From an uncultured bacterium (GTDB lineage Bacteria > Cloacimonadota > Cloacimonadia > Cloacimonadales > Cloacimonadaceae): a stretch of DNA of 64,000 nt. The notes below the pieces were generated by a model that was given only the letters and a program-made list of their open reading frames with translations, had not been told where the DNA came from and made no database searches. This document shows positions 43,750 to 53,110 of this stretch, in pieces. The position numbers and the translations under genes were made by a program. Positions within the stretch are counted from its first letter, which is position 1. Each line of letters starts with the position of its first letter. The stretch covers positions 1-64,000 of the forward strand of contig CALLHY010000013.1 in NCBI GenBank assembly GCA_938009275.1, read 5' to 3'.

Positions 43750-44517
43750 ATGATAAATGTGATGAACCTTAGCAAAGAGTTTCCCAAAAAGGATGGAACA
43801 GTATTTAAGGCGGTTGACGATATCTCGTTTGAAGCCAGGGATGCAGAGATAGTTTGCCTATTGGGTGTGAACGGAGCAGGTAAAACAACCACCATGCGTA
43901 TCCTCTCCACAGTATTCAAACCCACTTCGGGAACGGCAGAGATTCAAGGATTCAATATACTCAGTCAAGCTCAACAGGTAAGAGAAAATCTTGGCTTTTT
44001 AACCGGTGATACGGGACTATACAATAGATTACGCGGATCAGAATTTATTCGCTACTTCGGCAGGCTCTATTCTGTACCCGAAAAGACCATTGATGAACGC
44101 ATAAAGGAAATGGCTGATCTCTTGGACATGCATGACTTTCTGGACAAGAAAATTGAGTTTATGTCCACCGGTATGAAGCAGAAAGTATCAATAGTTCGCT
44201 CCATCATTCATGATCCGCCGGTTATGATATTTGACGAACCCACCTCGGGATTGGATATCTTAACCGCACGAAACATAGTGTCTTTTATCCGCCAATGCAA
44301 ACAGCGCGGTAAGTGCGTGCTATTCTCCACCCACATTATGCGTGAGGCAGAAAGATTGGCAGATAGAGTGGTGATGATTCATAAGGGGAAAGTGCTGGCT
44401 AATGGAAGCTTGGAAGAGCTAAGGCAACAATCCAATCAAACAGATTTGGACGACATATTTGTGCACTTCGTAAACCAATTTACCGATGAAGCGGAGGTTT
44501 TGGCTCATGAATTTTAG
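43750..44517 (+). CDS. natA: ABC transporter ATP-binding protein, NatA-like
   Basis: 255 aa. Walker A GVNGAGKTTTMR, signature STGMKQKVSIVR, Walker B VMIFDEPTSGLD and the switch His in FSTHIM are all present. The sequence fits the NatA/CcmA-like exporter group that pairs with ABC-2 permeases. GGAG lies about 6 bp upstream. The 3' end overlaps the permease gene by 11 bp, so the two form one exporter. The substrate is unknown (Na+ or small molecules/peptides in relatives). Confidence 0.9.
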   Translation: MINVMNLSKEFPKKDGTVFKAVDDISFEARDAEIVCLLGVNGAGKTTTMRILSTVFKPTSGTAEIQGFNILSQAQQVRENLGFLTGDTGLYNRLRGSEFIRYFGRLYSVPEKTIDERIKEMADLLDMHDFLDKKIEFMSTGMKQKVSIVRSIIHDPPVMIFDEPTSGLDILTARNIVSFIRQCKQRGKCVLFSTHIMREAERLADRVVMIHKGKVLANGSLEELRQQSNQTDLDDIFVHFVNQFTDEAEVLAHEF

Positions 44518-46495
44518 AAAAGTTGGCGTAGTTTTCCGCAAAGAACTACTGGAAGTATTGCGCGATAAGCGCACTCTGTTCGCTACTCTAATTCTGCCGG
44601 TGCTATTGTATCCGCTGCTTATTGTTGGCTTTAATTCTATTATGACAAGACAAACCGAAGTGCTTCAAGAACAGGGTGCAACCATTGCGGTGATGGATAG
44701 CACGAACAACGATGTTTCTCGCAAACTAGTGGCTGATATGAGCAGGATAGAAAACTATACTTTTGTCCCATATAGTGCTTCTACTGCTAAGCTATATGAT
44801 GAGAAAGACATCCAGGCAGTTGTTAGCATACGTGATTCCGTCGGTATTGATGGAACTCAATTTTATAAAGTATATATTCAGTACGATAAGTCGAAAGATA
44901 AAGGGCGCATAGTATTCGACAAACTGAAGAGCAGTATTTCTGAAACTGAAAAGGGGATTCAGAAAGCTCAGCTCGCTAAATCGGGCATGAATCCTGAATT
45001 CATGGAGTTGGTAAGTGTACGTGAAAGAGATACCTCCACCGCTCAGAAGAAGATGGGTATGCTATTGGGGATGTTTTTGCCTTACATAATGATAATCATG
45101 CTCTTAACAGGTGCATCCACGGTTGCAGCGGATTTGGTAGCCGGAGAAAAGGAACGCAGAACGCTGGAAACCCTGCTTGTATCGTCCGCTGCCAGACAAG
45201 AGCTGGTATTTGGTAAGTATCTAACGATTATTACTCTGGCGATGGTGAATGTGATTGTAAATCTATTCAGTATCAGCTTTTCCCTAAAGTTCATGCTTGC
45301 CAATGCTGCTGCGGATATGTCTGGTGTACAAATGCCAATAAGCGCAATCATCATCTTGCTTGCAGCCATGATTCCCCTGGCTACATTCTTCGCAGCACTA
45401 TTACTATCTATATCCACCTTCAGCCGCAACATGAAGGAAGCGCGCACCTATGAGCAACCAATTTTGTGGGTGGCAATGATGATGGCTATGATAAGTTTCC
45501 TGCCAGCAGTAGAAATGAATAACTTAATGGCATTGATACCAGTGGTGAACATCGCTTTGCTATTCAAAGCAGTTATGATTAACGAATATGCAGTTTCTCA
45601 TCTACTTATAACAATCGGAAGCACGCTGCTGTTAGATGTTCTGGCTGTTTGGGCTACTATAAAGCTCTTTACTACAGAATCTGTGCTATTCCGCTCGGAA
45701 GATGATGGGGGTAGCATAAAAGCGGTTCACCAAAACAAACGCAATTTCTTTAATCCCTATTATGGTCTGGTTTATTTCTCTATTGCACTTATTGTAATGT
45801 ATTACCTTGGTTCCTATTGGCAGATTAAAGACCTTATGGCAGGCTTGCAAAAGACTCAACTGCTTATTATAGCATTACCAGTATGGATTATCTTACGCGT
45901 ACTAAAGCTAAAAGAGAAAGATATTCTGCGCTTAAAAGCCCCTAAGATAAAGGAAGCATTGCTGATACCATTTATAGCCATACCAGCAGCTGTCATTGTC
46001 TCCATTGTTTCGCAGTTAATAAACTTGGTGTTCCCCTTTCCGCCTAAATACATCGAAGTGATGTCTAAGCTGTTTACTATGGATGCGTCGTTATTCAAAG
46101 TGTTCATTGTGATGTCGGTTCTTCCTGGCTTTTGTGAAGAGTATATGTTTCGTGGTTTTATGATGCGTTTTTTTGAAAAGTATGGCGATAGAATGGCAGT
46201 ACTCATAAGCGCATTACTGTTTGCGGCATTCCACCTTGATCCCTTCCGCTTCCTTCCAGTGTTTCTACTTGGATTGTTACTGGGATATCTAACCATTAGG
46301 TCAGGATCGATTGTTAATAGCATGCTTTCTCATACGATAAATAATGGTATGGCTCTGGTAATAGTTACCTATGGCGATACGAGTTGGTTAAAGCCATTCA
46401 TTAGCAGCAGCGAATCACTTCGCTTTTGGTTGTTGTTACCCGCCGCGGCCATCCTGTTTGCCGCCTTGTACCTGTTTCATAAAGTTACATCTTAA
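44507..46495 (+). CDS. natB: ABC-2 permease fused to a CPBP (CAAX/Rce1-type) membrane protease, 662 aa
   Basis: The start ATG 44507 has GGAGG about 10 bp upstream. Residues 1-400 form a NatB-like permease: an N-terminal helix, a long extracytoplasmic domain, then five or more helices (with AGEKERRTLETLLVS preceding). The C-terminal ~200 residues form a CPBP glutamic protease with EEYMFRG, FAAFHLD and SHTINNG, the three conserved motifs. The fusion suggests export coupled to processing of the cargo, or protection against it. glmS follows 12 bp downstream. Confidence 0.85.
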   Translation: MNFRKVGVVFRKELLEVLRDKRTLFATLILPVLLYPLLIVGFNSIMTRQTEVLQEQGATIAVMDSTNNDVSRKLVADMSRIENYTFVPYSASTAKLYDEKDIQAVVSIRDSVGIDGTQFYKVYIQYDKSKDKGRIVFDKLKSSISETEKGIQKAQLAKSGMNPEFMELVSVRERDTSTAQKKMGMLLGMFLPYIMIIMLLTGASTVAADLVAGEKERRTLETLLVSSAARQELVFGKYLTIITLAMVNVIVNLFSISFSLKFMLANAAADMSGVQMPISAIIILLAAMIPLATFFAALLLSISTFSRNMKEARTYEQPILWVAMMMAMISFLPAVEMNNLMALIPVVNIALLFKAVMINEYAVSHLLITIGSTLLLDVLAVWATIKLFTTESVLFRSEDDGGSIKAVHQNKRNFFNPYYGLVYFSIALIVMYYLGSYWQIKDLMAGLQKTQLLIIALPVWIILRVLKLKEKDILRLKAPKIKEALLIPFIAIPAAVIVSIVSQLINLVFPFPPKYIEVMSKLFTMDASLFKVFIVMSVLPGFCEEYMFRGFMMRFFEKYGDRMAVLISALLFAAFHLDPFRFLPVFLLGLLLGYLTIRSGSIVNSMLSHTINNGMALVIVTYGDTSWLKPFISSSESLRFWLLLPAAAILFAALYLFHKVTS

Positions 46496-46507
46496 AGGAG
46501 TTTGTAA

Positions 46508-48343
46508 ATGTGCGGAATAGTTGGATACATTGGAACTAAGAATGCCCTGCCCATAGTTGTAGAAGCGTTAAAACGCCTGGAATACCGCGGATATGACAGC
46601 TCTGGTTGTGCACTTATTCATGAAAACGAGCTCCAGGTATATAAGCGTCAGGGTAAAATCATTGAACTGGAACGCAGTCTTCCAGAGCCAAACAAGTGCA
46701 GCGGAAATATCGCCATAGCTCATACACGCTGGGCTACCCATGGAGAGCCAAATGAAGTAAATGCACATCCTCATACTGATTGCAAGCATGATATTGCCGT
46801 TGTTCATAATGGCATAATTGAAAACTACAAGCTGCTGCGTGAAAGGCTTATTGAACTGGGGCATACCTTCGTTTCTGAAACCGACACAGAGGTAATCGCT
46901 CATCTTATCGAGCAATTCATGACCAGTGAAGCCTGCCTTGAAGATGCTGTTCGCGAAGCCATGAAACGCGTTGAAGGCACCTATGGGCTGGTTGTTTTGT
47001 CCAAGCATGAACCAGATAAACTGATAGCCGTGCGCAAAGGAAGTCCCTTGATAATTGGCATTAGTGATACCGAGCACTTTATCGCAAGTGATGTAAGCGC
47101 AATAGTTATTCATACCAAACGTGTTATATACTTGCAGGATAATGAAGTTTGCATTGTTAAATCCGATGGCTTTGAGATTACTACCTTGGATAAGCATAGT
47201 GTGAAGCCTCAGATATCGGTGGTAGATTGGGACATCTCTGCAATAGAAAAGGGTGAATTTAAACACTTCATGTTAAAAGAAATCTTCGAACAGCCCATTA
47301 CAATTGGTAATGGCTTTCGCGGGCGGATAAATAACCAAATGGGCACAGCCCGACTTGGGGGGCTTAATCTTCCCAGCTTTGAGTTAAGAAAGATTAAGCA
47401 GATACACCTGGTTGCCTGTGGCACTTCCTTTCATACTGCTTTAATTGGGAAGTACATTATTGAAGATATAGCCAGAATCCCGGTTCATGCTGAGTACGCA
47501 TCTGAGTATCGCTATCGCAATCCATTGATACCAGAAGACACATTAGTGTTCGTAATCAGCCAGTCGGGTGAAACCGCAGATACATTAGCTGCCATGAGGG
47601 AAGCCAAAGCCAAAGGTGCCAGAGTTTTAGGCATTACTAATGTAGTAGGCTCCACTATAGCCCGCGAAAGTGATGGTGGCACGTATATACATGCAGGAAG
47701 CGAGATAGGAGTTGCTTCTACAAAAGCCTTTACTTCCCAGGTAACCATAATGGTGCTGCTGGCTGTGCTGATGGGAAGAATGAATCACCTATCCCCAATC
47801 GATGGCATGGACTATATTAAAGAACTTGAAACCATTCCCGATAAAGTTAACTGCATCTTAAGTTTAAACGCCTGCATCCGAACAATTGCCGACAGTATTA
47901 AAGACTGCCCAAACGCTTTGTATTTAGGTAGGGGGGTAAACTTCCCTGTAGCACTGGAAGGGGCATTGAAATTAAAAGAGATATCTTACATTCATGCAGA
48001 AGGCTATCCTGCGGCAGAAATGAAGCATGGGCCAATCGCATTGATAGACGAAAACATGCCTGTGGTAGCCATTGCAACCAAAGACCCCTTGTATGATAAG
48101 ATATATTCTAATCTCCAGGAAGTGAGAGCAAGGAAAGCAAGACTTATTACGATTGCAACTGAAGGAGATACTGAGCTGGAAAAGATATCCGAACATGTGA
48201 TATATATACCCGATACACTCACCAATCTGCAACCTCTGCTAACGGTTATTCCTTTGCAGTTGCTAGCGTATCACGTTGCTGATTTACGCGGATTTGATGT
48301 AGATCAACCACGTAATTTGGCTAAAAGCGTAACGGTGGAGTAA
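46508..48343 (+). CDS. glmS: glutamine--fructose-6-phosphate aminotransferase
   Basis: 611 aa. The N-terminal nucleophile Cys2 (MCGIVGYIG) and the class II glutaminase domain precede two SIS domains (VACGTSFHTALIG; VISQSGETADT). It ends with the invariant AKSVTVE. It makes glucosamine-6-phosphate, the step before GlmM. AAAGGAG lies 6 bp upstream; there is no room for a glmS ribozyme, so control is through the ABC operon or by product inhibition. Confidence 0.97.
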   Translation: MCGIVGYIGTKNALPIVVEALKRLEYRGYDSSGCALIHENELQVYKRQGKIIELERSLPEPNKCSGNIAIAHTRWATHGEPNEVNAHPHTDCKHDIAVVHNGIIENYKLLRERLIELGHTFVSETDTEVIAHLIEQFMTSEACLEDAVREAMKRVEGTYGLVVLSKHEPDKLIAVRKGSPLIIGISDTEHFIASDVSAIVIHTKRVIYLQDNEVCIVKSDGFEITTLDKHSVKPQISVVDWDISAIEKGEFKHFMLKEIFEQPITIGNGFRGRINNQMGTARLGGLNLPSFELRKIKQIHLVACGTSFHTALIGKYIIEDIARIPVHAEYASEYRYRNPLIPEDTLVFVISQSGETADTLAAMREAKAKGARVLGITNVVGSTIARESDGGTYIHAGSEIGVASTKAFTSQVTIMVLLAVLMGRMNHLSPIDGMDYIKELETIPDKVNCILSLNACIRTIADSIKDCPNALYLGRGVNFPVALEGALKLKEISYIHAEGYPAAEMKHGPIALIDENMPVVAIATKDPLYDKIYSNLQEVRARKARLITIATEGDTELEKISEHVIYIPDTLTNLQPLLTVIPLQLLAYHVADLRGFDVDQPRNLAKSVTVE

Positions 48344-48627
48344 TGCAGCAACGAAGCGTTTGTGGAGTAATCTGCGCAACTGATTGCCAGGCTTATTTTG
48401 AAGAATGTGAAGGATGCGTAAAGCTACAGGGCAAGGTTTCCTGGGCTGAGTATTATAACGATACATATTGCCCCATTTACAGGTGTGTGATGTCCAGGCA
48501 GCTAAGTTCATGTGCAGATTGCGGCTTGGCCCCTTGTGACGTTTGGTATGATACTCGTAATCCTGCTGCTTCGGATGATGAATTTGAAAAAGATATCAAT
48601 TCTCGTTTGGTTAACCTGAGGAAGTAA
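48343..48627 (+). CDS. Cys-rich DUF3795-like protein, 94 aa
   Basis: The start overlaps the glmS stop (TAATG). It is rich in cysteine, with CGVICATDCQAYFEECEGC near the N-terminus, and CPIYRC and CADCGLAPC later, like the DUF3795 family of small cytoplasmic proteins probably binding zinc or iron-sulfur. No signal peptide. Function unknown; linkage to glmS is positional. Confidence 0.75.
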   Translation: MQQRSVCGVICATDCQAYFEECEGCVKLQGKVSWAEYYNDTYCPIYRCVMSRQLSSCADCGLAPCDVWYDTRNPAASDDEFEKDINSRLVNLRK

Positions 48628-48650
48628 GAAACACTTGTCTACTTCAAACA

Positions 48651-48683
48651 AAAAGCCTGTCGGGACAAACCCAACAGGCTTAA
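48651..48683. terminator. terminator between convergent genes
   Basis: AGCCTGT (48654-48660) and ACAGGCT (48674-48680), with inner CGGG/CCCA pairing. A-rich sequence on the left gives a T-run on the minus strand, fitting termination of the 128-aa gene. It may also stop plus-strand transcripts. Confidence 0.75.
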
Positions 48684-48699
48684 TAGTATCAGTAAGATA

Positions 48700-49086
48700 T
48701 TACTCTTTCTCTTCGCTTTCTTCGGCTACCACTTCATCTTCTACTGCCTCAGCTTCAGGCTCGATTCCCTTAACATAAATGCTGATCTCAATTGAGTTCT
48801 TAGCCAGTTCAGGATAGAAGTCGTCTATATATTCTTGTATTGTGTTTTCGATGTCATTGTGTTTGTCCATCAGCTCTTGGCTGAAACCTAGCTTAATGTC
48901 CAAAGCATTCATCGTAGTGGTAATATTTTTTACCTCAGGTTTTTCTCCATATACGTTATTGAGGAATTCAGGGAGAGATTTCGTAAGCTTTACTGTGCCA
49001 TTGATACGCTTGTATGTTTTTAGACCGTAATGTGCTGCAAACACTGTACCACCAACAACTAAGAGAGTTTTGAAGAACTTGTTCAT
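48700..49086 (-). CDS. hypothetical envelope protein with acidic tail, 128 aa
   Basis: GAGG precedes the ATG. A single N-terminal hydrophobic stretch (LLVVGGTVFAAHYGL) is probably a membrane anchor. The middle is mixed alpha/beta, and the last ~18 residues are almost all Glu, Ala and Val (EAEAVEDEVVAEESEEKE). No family is recognised. It lies 20 bp downstream of the 238-aa secreted protein gene and is likely co-transcribed, ending at the bidirectional-looking terminator. Confidence 0.7.
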   Translation of the reverse strand: MNKFFKTLLVVGGTVFAAHYGLKTYKRINGTVKLTKSLPEFLNNVYGEKPEVKNITTTMNALDIKLGFSQELMDKHNDIENTIQEYIDDFYPELAKNSIEISIYVKGIEPEAEAVEDEVVAEESEEKE

Positions 49087-49106
49087 TGTTTACCTCGATA
49101 TGTATT

Positions 49107-49823
49107 TTACTTATATATGGATTTGATTCTTCCCCAGCTACGATTCTGCACAGATGTAGGCTGGCTTTTTACAACGTCATTTGTATTAATGGGGTTGAGG
49201 CTAAACTCACTGAAGTTAAACAGCACTATACCAGTGATGCTGGTATAGGTACCACTTGAGTTCAGGTTCATAACTTCTTTATTTCCAAAGCTACCATTTT
49301 GAATTGAACAAACCCCTGATCCATCGGTAACGTTTATCCGATTCCTGGCACCTTTTTGGCCGATGCTGGTAGCATTCACAATTTTGGCATAAACGCCTTC
49401 ATACGCTTCCGCTTCTTCAGCTCTGGTAAGCTGGCCGGTTGTTAAAATCAGAGGTCTTGGAAGCATGGTTCCAGATTCAATGGTGCGTGTATCAGTGATA
49501 TCGGTTAAACAGGTCATGCCAAATGTTTCAGAAACAACGCCACTAACTAACACTCTATCACCGATTTTTACTCTATTATTCTTGTCTGCAACCATAATAC
49601 CGCGCCAGGCACCGTTTAAGGGCTCATTGATGAAGTATCCGCCGTTACGATAGTTAATAGCAGTAACAATACCATCCAGGCTTACTTGTTTGCCAAGATG
49701 ACGGGATGGATAAGTACCATCACTACCAGGATTGGCAGTGAATTGAATGTCATATATAGAGATAGCCCAAGCCCCTACTGAGAAGCTTGCTATCAGGCAA
49801 ATCATTATGAGTAGCTTTTGCAT
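49107..49823 (-). CDS. secreted OB-fold-like protein, 238 aa
   Basis: A signal peptide (MQKLLIMICLIASFSVGAWA) precedes a beta-rich protein with the pattern of extracellular OB-fold domains seen beside nucleases (GKQVSLDGIVTAINYRNGG; KIGDRVLVSGVVSE; GVYAKIVNATS; INVTDGSG). It ends in a short basic-aromatic tail, SWGRIKSIYK, reminiscent of tails found on exported proteins in related bacteria. No catalytic nuclease residues are seen, so binding of nucleic acid or sugar is only a guess. Confidence 0.7.
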   Translation of the reverse strand: MQKLLIMICLIASFSVGAWAISIYDIQFTANPGSDGTYPSRHLGKQVSLDGIVTAINYRNGGYFINEPLNGAWRGIMVADKNNRVKIGDRVLVSGVVSETFGMTCLTDITDTRTIESGTMLPRPLILTTGQLTRAEEAEAYEGVYAKIVNATSIGQKGARNRINVTDGSGVCSIQNGSFGNKEVMNLNSSGTYTSITGIVLFNFSEFSLNPINTNDVVKSQPTSVQNRSWGRIKSIYK

Positions 49824-49841
49824 ACATCACCTCTATGTGGC

Positions 49842-49869
49842 AATTTAATTACTCTCAGTATCTTGTCAA
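49842..49869 (-). promoter_or_regulatory. probable promoter of the OB-fold protein gene
   Basis: On the minus strand TTGACA (49864-49869), a 16-bp spacer and TAAATT (49842-49847), about 20 bp before the ATG. The -35 sits in a small palindrome, ATCTTGTCAAGAT. Confidence 0.5.
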
Positions 49870-49944
49870 GATAAATCGTGCAATCATTTGCCGAATTATG
49901 CTTGCTTTGTAGCTCCATTTCAATACCTAATACTCAAAGCTAGA

Positions 49945-50112
49945 TTAGATTAAATACGTCAATGTAACAAGCACTTTTAGTTCCCATTCACAGCCTATTA
50001 TGAGAACAGCACCTTCGCTCTTGAAGTACATATCGGTTCTTGGCCAATCGCCTAGAATAGAAGTAACGATATGCATGTATCGAAACACATGAAACACAAT
50101 ATGTTGCTTCAT
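49945..50112 (-). CDS. possible small protein, 55 aa
   Basis: The ATG at 50110-50112 lies 6 bp after the stop of the 925-aa secreted protein gene. The product looks natural (segments GDWPRTDMYFKSEGAVLIIG and ELKVLVTLTYLI), but there is no ribosome binding site. The codons for GAVLI coincide with a 17-bp sequence repeated exactly at 53110-53126 beyond the ZIP gene, so the frame may instead be part of a dispersed repeat. The rest of the 295-bp gap (49824-50118) holds only the promoter listed separately. Confidence 0.25.
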   Translation of the reverse strand: MKQHIVFHVFRYMHIVTSILGDWPRTDMYFKSEGAVLIIGCEWELKVLVTLTYLI

Positions 50113-50118
50113 AATATT

Positions 50119-52896
50119 CTAATTCAGTTTTACCAGCCTGGTTTGAACTACTCTCCCAAGAGCTTCCAGACGTATAAAATATATCCCGGAAGCACAAGGC
50201 TGCCTTTTGGAGTCATAACCATCCCAGGTTAATTGCTTGCTGCCATATGGCAACAATCCGGAGAAAAGCTCAATGACTAACTGCCCCTTCAAGTTAAACA
50301 AAGATACCTTGGTATAGGAGGGTTCTTTGAGGTAAAGATTGATTGTGGTTAAGTCCTTGAACGGATTAGGATATGGGTAATCTAGAATTATCTGGGGTAA
50401 TGGAGTAAGTACATTATCTACTTGTTGCTGTGATTCCACAGCAATTACTTGTAGCTTCAGCCATTGTTGGTTCTCATAGTCGCGATAAACGAAATGCACT
50501 CCTGAATCCGTAACAGCATAATTCCTAGAGAACTTACTCGGACTATCAAAAATAACTTCCGGATTTGTCATAGAGGAATTACCATGGGCGTCAAAGACAC
50601 AATAGTGCATGGTATAGCTGGTCGTGCCGGTATGGAAAAGCAAGGCAAATGTGCTGTCGGTAAGAGCTTCTATAGCTCCATTTATATATCCTGTACTTGG
50701 GACATAAAAAGGTATCTGCTTTGTCCATAGGCAATCAGATGCCATAGTGTATTTGGCTATCTCTAAACCATTATTATACCTTGCGACATAAAGAAAACCG
50801 GACTTAAGATAACTACTGAAGTATTCGTTCGGATTTTGCGATTCACAGTCTAGCAAAATCTCTGCGTTGGGGCTGATGACAACAGTGCTAATTGGAGTAG
50901 GAACGGAACTACTTTGTTTGTAGTTCAAAATCAGGTGGTTTTCCATACACCTGCTGGAAACGTATAAGCTATAGCTGAAAGAAACAAGCAATCCTGGATT
51001 ACTAAAAGCTGGTAGTATGTTTCCCTCGGATGAGATTCGCAGCACTCTGGTTCCGTCATATCCTGATAAAACTACATAGCCACCGATAAAATCACTCAAA
51101 AAAACCGGGTCTTGACCCTCCTGGTTCTGGAATAGGCAAATTCTTGGCCATGTTAGCATGCCACCTAACACTTTTTGACAATATACATCCCCAACCAAGG
51201 TTTGCCACGCAATGAAGATACTTCCGTCAATAATTGTGCCAAAGAAAGAGCGGATACCTCCGGTGTACACATTTATACCATCAAGGCCCCACATTAGTTG
51301 ACCATTGGCAGAAACCAGCTGGGCATTAAGTAGATGGGGCGAAAACCCAGGAAATCCCTCCTGCCAAAGCACTAGGATGTCGTCTCCTGCTTTATTTGTC
51401 TTCATGGATGTTATGTAATCACCAGCTACAACATCGACTCCCTCTGCAGGCCAAAAGTTATCAAGCGTAGGCTCTATCATGTCAAGATGCAGTGTTGCTT
51501 GTGCCCAAGTGTCTCTTTTATGTAGAGTGGCAACAATGGAACTTTGGCCCATAGACAGGATGTTAGAATCAATAATAAATCCCCTGGATCCCGTCACCAA
51601 TGGCTCTCCACCATCGGGAAACAACTGTGTGCCGGAAGCATCTATGGCTTGACAGTATATACCGCTGGAATCCAGCCGATAATCCATCCAATAGACTTGA
51701 AAAATGCCAGATAGACATTCAGCTATAAAGTCCGGTTGTTTGCCTGAGTAGTTTTCAAAGCCACTTAGTCCTTTCTCCAGAATAGTCTCACCATCTGAAG
51801 ATATCTTATCTAATTTAAGGTCGGGAGAGTCAGCTCCATAAGTATAAACTATGTAGCATTCTTGATTGCCGGCAGGATGCAGGGTGTAACGTAACTGCGG
51901 GTTATTGGAATAAGTGTTAATGGTCTTTTGATAGTGCACATCTCCGTAGTCGGAAATACTGGTTATCAACAAAGAGCTTTTAGCATAGTTCATTGTACAT
52001 ATCGCTACTTCACTTTCGCATATAGCAACCACTTCTACATATTGGGCAGCACCTGTATCATAGTCAATTGAAAAGCTGTTTTGCAGGGTTGTTTCTTCTC
52101 CAATATCAAAAGTATAAACATCAACATAATCTTTCCTACCCACGGCATACATGACCTTCGTCTCGGTAAGAGCATCCAGAGAGCTATATTCCAAAGCTGG
52201 AGGTGTGCTGGCAAAAGTGCCTCGGTATATCTGTGTTCCATCTGGCGCGATCCTCACCAATGCATTTTCATTCCGAAAGGCTATAGAGATCATTATGCTA
52301 TTGTCTTCCAAAAGTATCCCATCTCGATAATAGCACTCAAAATCACTCCAATAACCGTTGTACTCACTTATGAGAATGGGATTGCCGTTATCATCCAAAC
52401 GCTGAACGACAACACTATGCCATGTCAATGCTAAGCTCTGGGCGTTAGAGACCAGCCATAGCCCCCCGGCATTGTCTGAAAATAGAGTCACCTCATAGGG
52501 TTTCGGGGAGTTAGTCGTCGGTAAATCTATCCCGAATGCAGGCCAAATTGGGGCTCCAGCAAGCGAATATTTGTATACTTTCAGGTTGGCGTTTGCTATT
52601 ATAACAACGAAAAAAGCATCAGAACCGCTTTCCAGGTAATAATTATCATCACTTGGCAAAGTGATTGGCTGTGACCACATTGGATTTCCTGCATCAGTAA
52701 ACCGCATTATTTGGATATGCTTAATCCCATCAATCGTTTTTCGCCATGCCAGGATAGTCGTATTGTCTTGACATATGCTACCAACGCCTGTGAAATCAAG
52801 GTTGTCATAATGTAACAACTCTTCTGGTGGTTCCACCCTAAGGGCAGGCATAAGTGAGACAAGCCCTAACAGCAACATACATATTATGATTCGCAT
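50119..52896 (-). CDS. secreted protein with C-terminal sorting domain, 925 aa
   Basis: A signal peptide (MRIIICMLLLGLVSLMPA) is followed by a long beta-rich region with diverged propeller-like units (for example VYWMDYRLDSSGIYCQAID, ILVLWQEGFPGFSPHLL, IFIAWQTLVGDVYCQKV), the same design as the 1009-aa protein. The C-terminal ~85 residues are a sorting/FlgD-Ig-like domain: YPYPNPFKDLTTINLY, FNLKGQLVIELFSG, and SGIYFIRLEA. It is predicted to be surface-exposed or released through a type IX-like route. A TTGACA at 52992-52997 (minus) may be part of its promoter. Ligand unknown. Confidence 0.82.
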   Translation of the reverse strand: MRIIICMLLLGLVSLMPALRVEPPEELLHYDNLDFTGVGSICQDNTTILAWRKTIDGIKHIQIMRFTDAGNPMWSQPITLPSDDNYYLESGSDAFFVVIIANANLKVYKYSLAGAPIWPAFGIDLPTTNSPKPYEVTLFSDNAGGLWLVSNAQSLALTWHSVVVQRLDDNGNPILISEYNGYWSDFECYYRDGILLEDNSIMISIAFRNENALVRIAPDGTQIYRGTFASTPPALEYSSLDALTETKVMYAVGRKDYVDVYTFDIGEETTLQNSFSIDYDTGAAQYVEVVAICESEVAICTMNYAKSSLLITSISDYGDVHYQKTINTYSNNPQLRYTLHPAGNQECYIVYTYGADSPDLKLDKISSDGETILEKGLSGFENYSGKQPDFIAECLSGIFQVYWMDYRLDSSGIYCQAIDASGTQLFPDGGEPLVTGSRGFIIDSNILSMGQSSIVATLHKRDTWAQATLHLDMIEPTLDNFWPAEGVDVVAGDYITSMKTNKAGDDILVLWQEGFPGFSPHLLNAQLVSANGQLMWGLDGINVYTGGIRSFFGTIIDGSIFIAWQTLVGDVYCQKVLGGMLTWPRICLFQNQEGQDPVFLSDFIGGYVVLSGYDGTRVLRISSEGNILPAFSNPGLLVSFSYSLYVSSRCMENHLILNYKQSSSVPTPISTVVISPNAEILLDCESQNPNEYFSSYLKSGFLYVARYNNGLEIAKYTMASDCLWTKQIPFYVPSTGYINGAIEALTDSTFALLFHTGTTSYTMHYCVFDAHGNSSMTNPEVIFDSPSKFSRNYAVTDSGVHFVYRDYENQQWLKLQVIAVESQQQVDNVLTPLPQIILDYPYPNPFKDLTTINLYLKEPSYTKVSLFNLKGQLVIELFSGLLPYGSKQLTWDGYDSKRQPCASGIYFIRLEALGRVVQTRLVKLN

Positions 52897-53019
52897 CTTG
52901 CACCTTCTTCATTGAGAATAATGGGTGTGATGTTATGCGCAACACCCGCACAAATATCCCATTAGCATAGTAATTTATTACCCGGGTATGATGTCAAGCT
53001 GAATGTGCGTTTCCGATTT

Positions 53020-53107
53020 ATTGTGGATCAGTAGTGTAGCACGCAGTTTACTAGAAGCAAACGAAAGCGCTGACATAAAGAAATGAGTTACTCGTCCGAT
53101 CCACAAT
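53020..53107. other. intergenic 10-bp inverted repeat, widely spaced
   Basis: ATTGTGGATC (53020-53029) and GATCCACAAT (53098-53107) are perfect inverted copies 68 nt apart, between the 925-aa gene and the ZIP gene. The right copy adjoins the 17-bp repeat at 53110-53126. Two ends and an unrelated centre could be a small mobile remnant or a structured RNA. Confidence 0.45.
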
Positions 53108-53110
53108 CCA

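Noticed and set aside
46496..46507. glmS ribozyme or riboswitch
   Set aside because: Only 12 bp separate the permease stop from the glmS start, so there is no room.
46568..47266. 232-aa minus-strand frame inside glmS
   Set aside because: Shadow of glmS, which has all family motifs.
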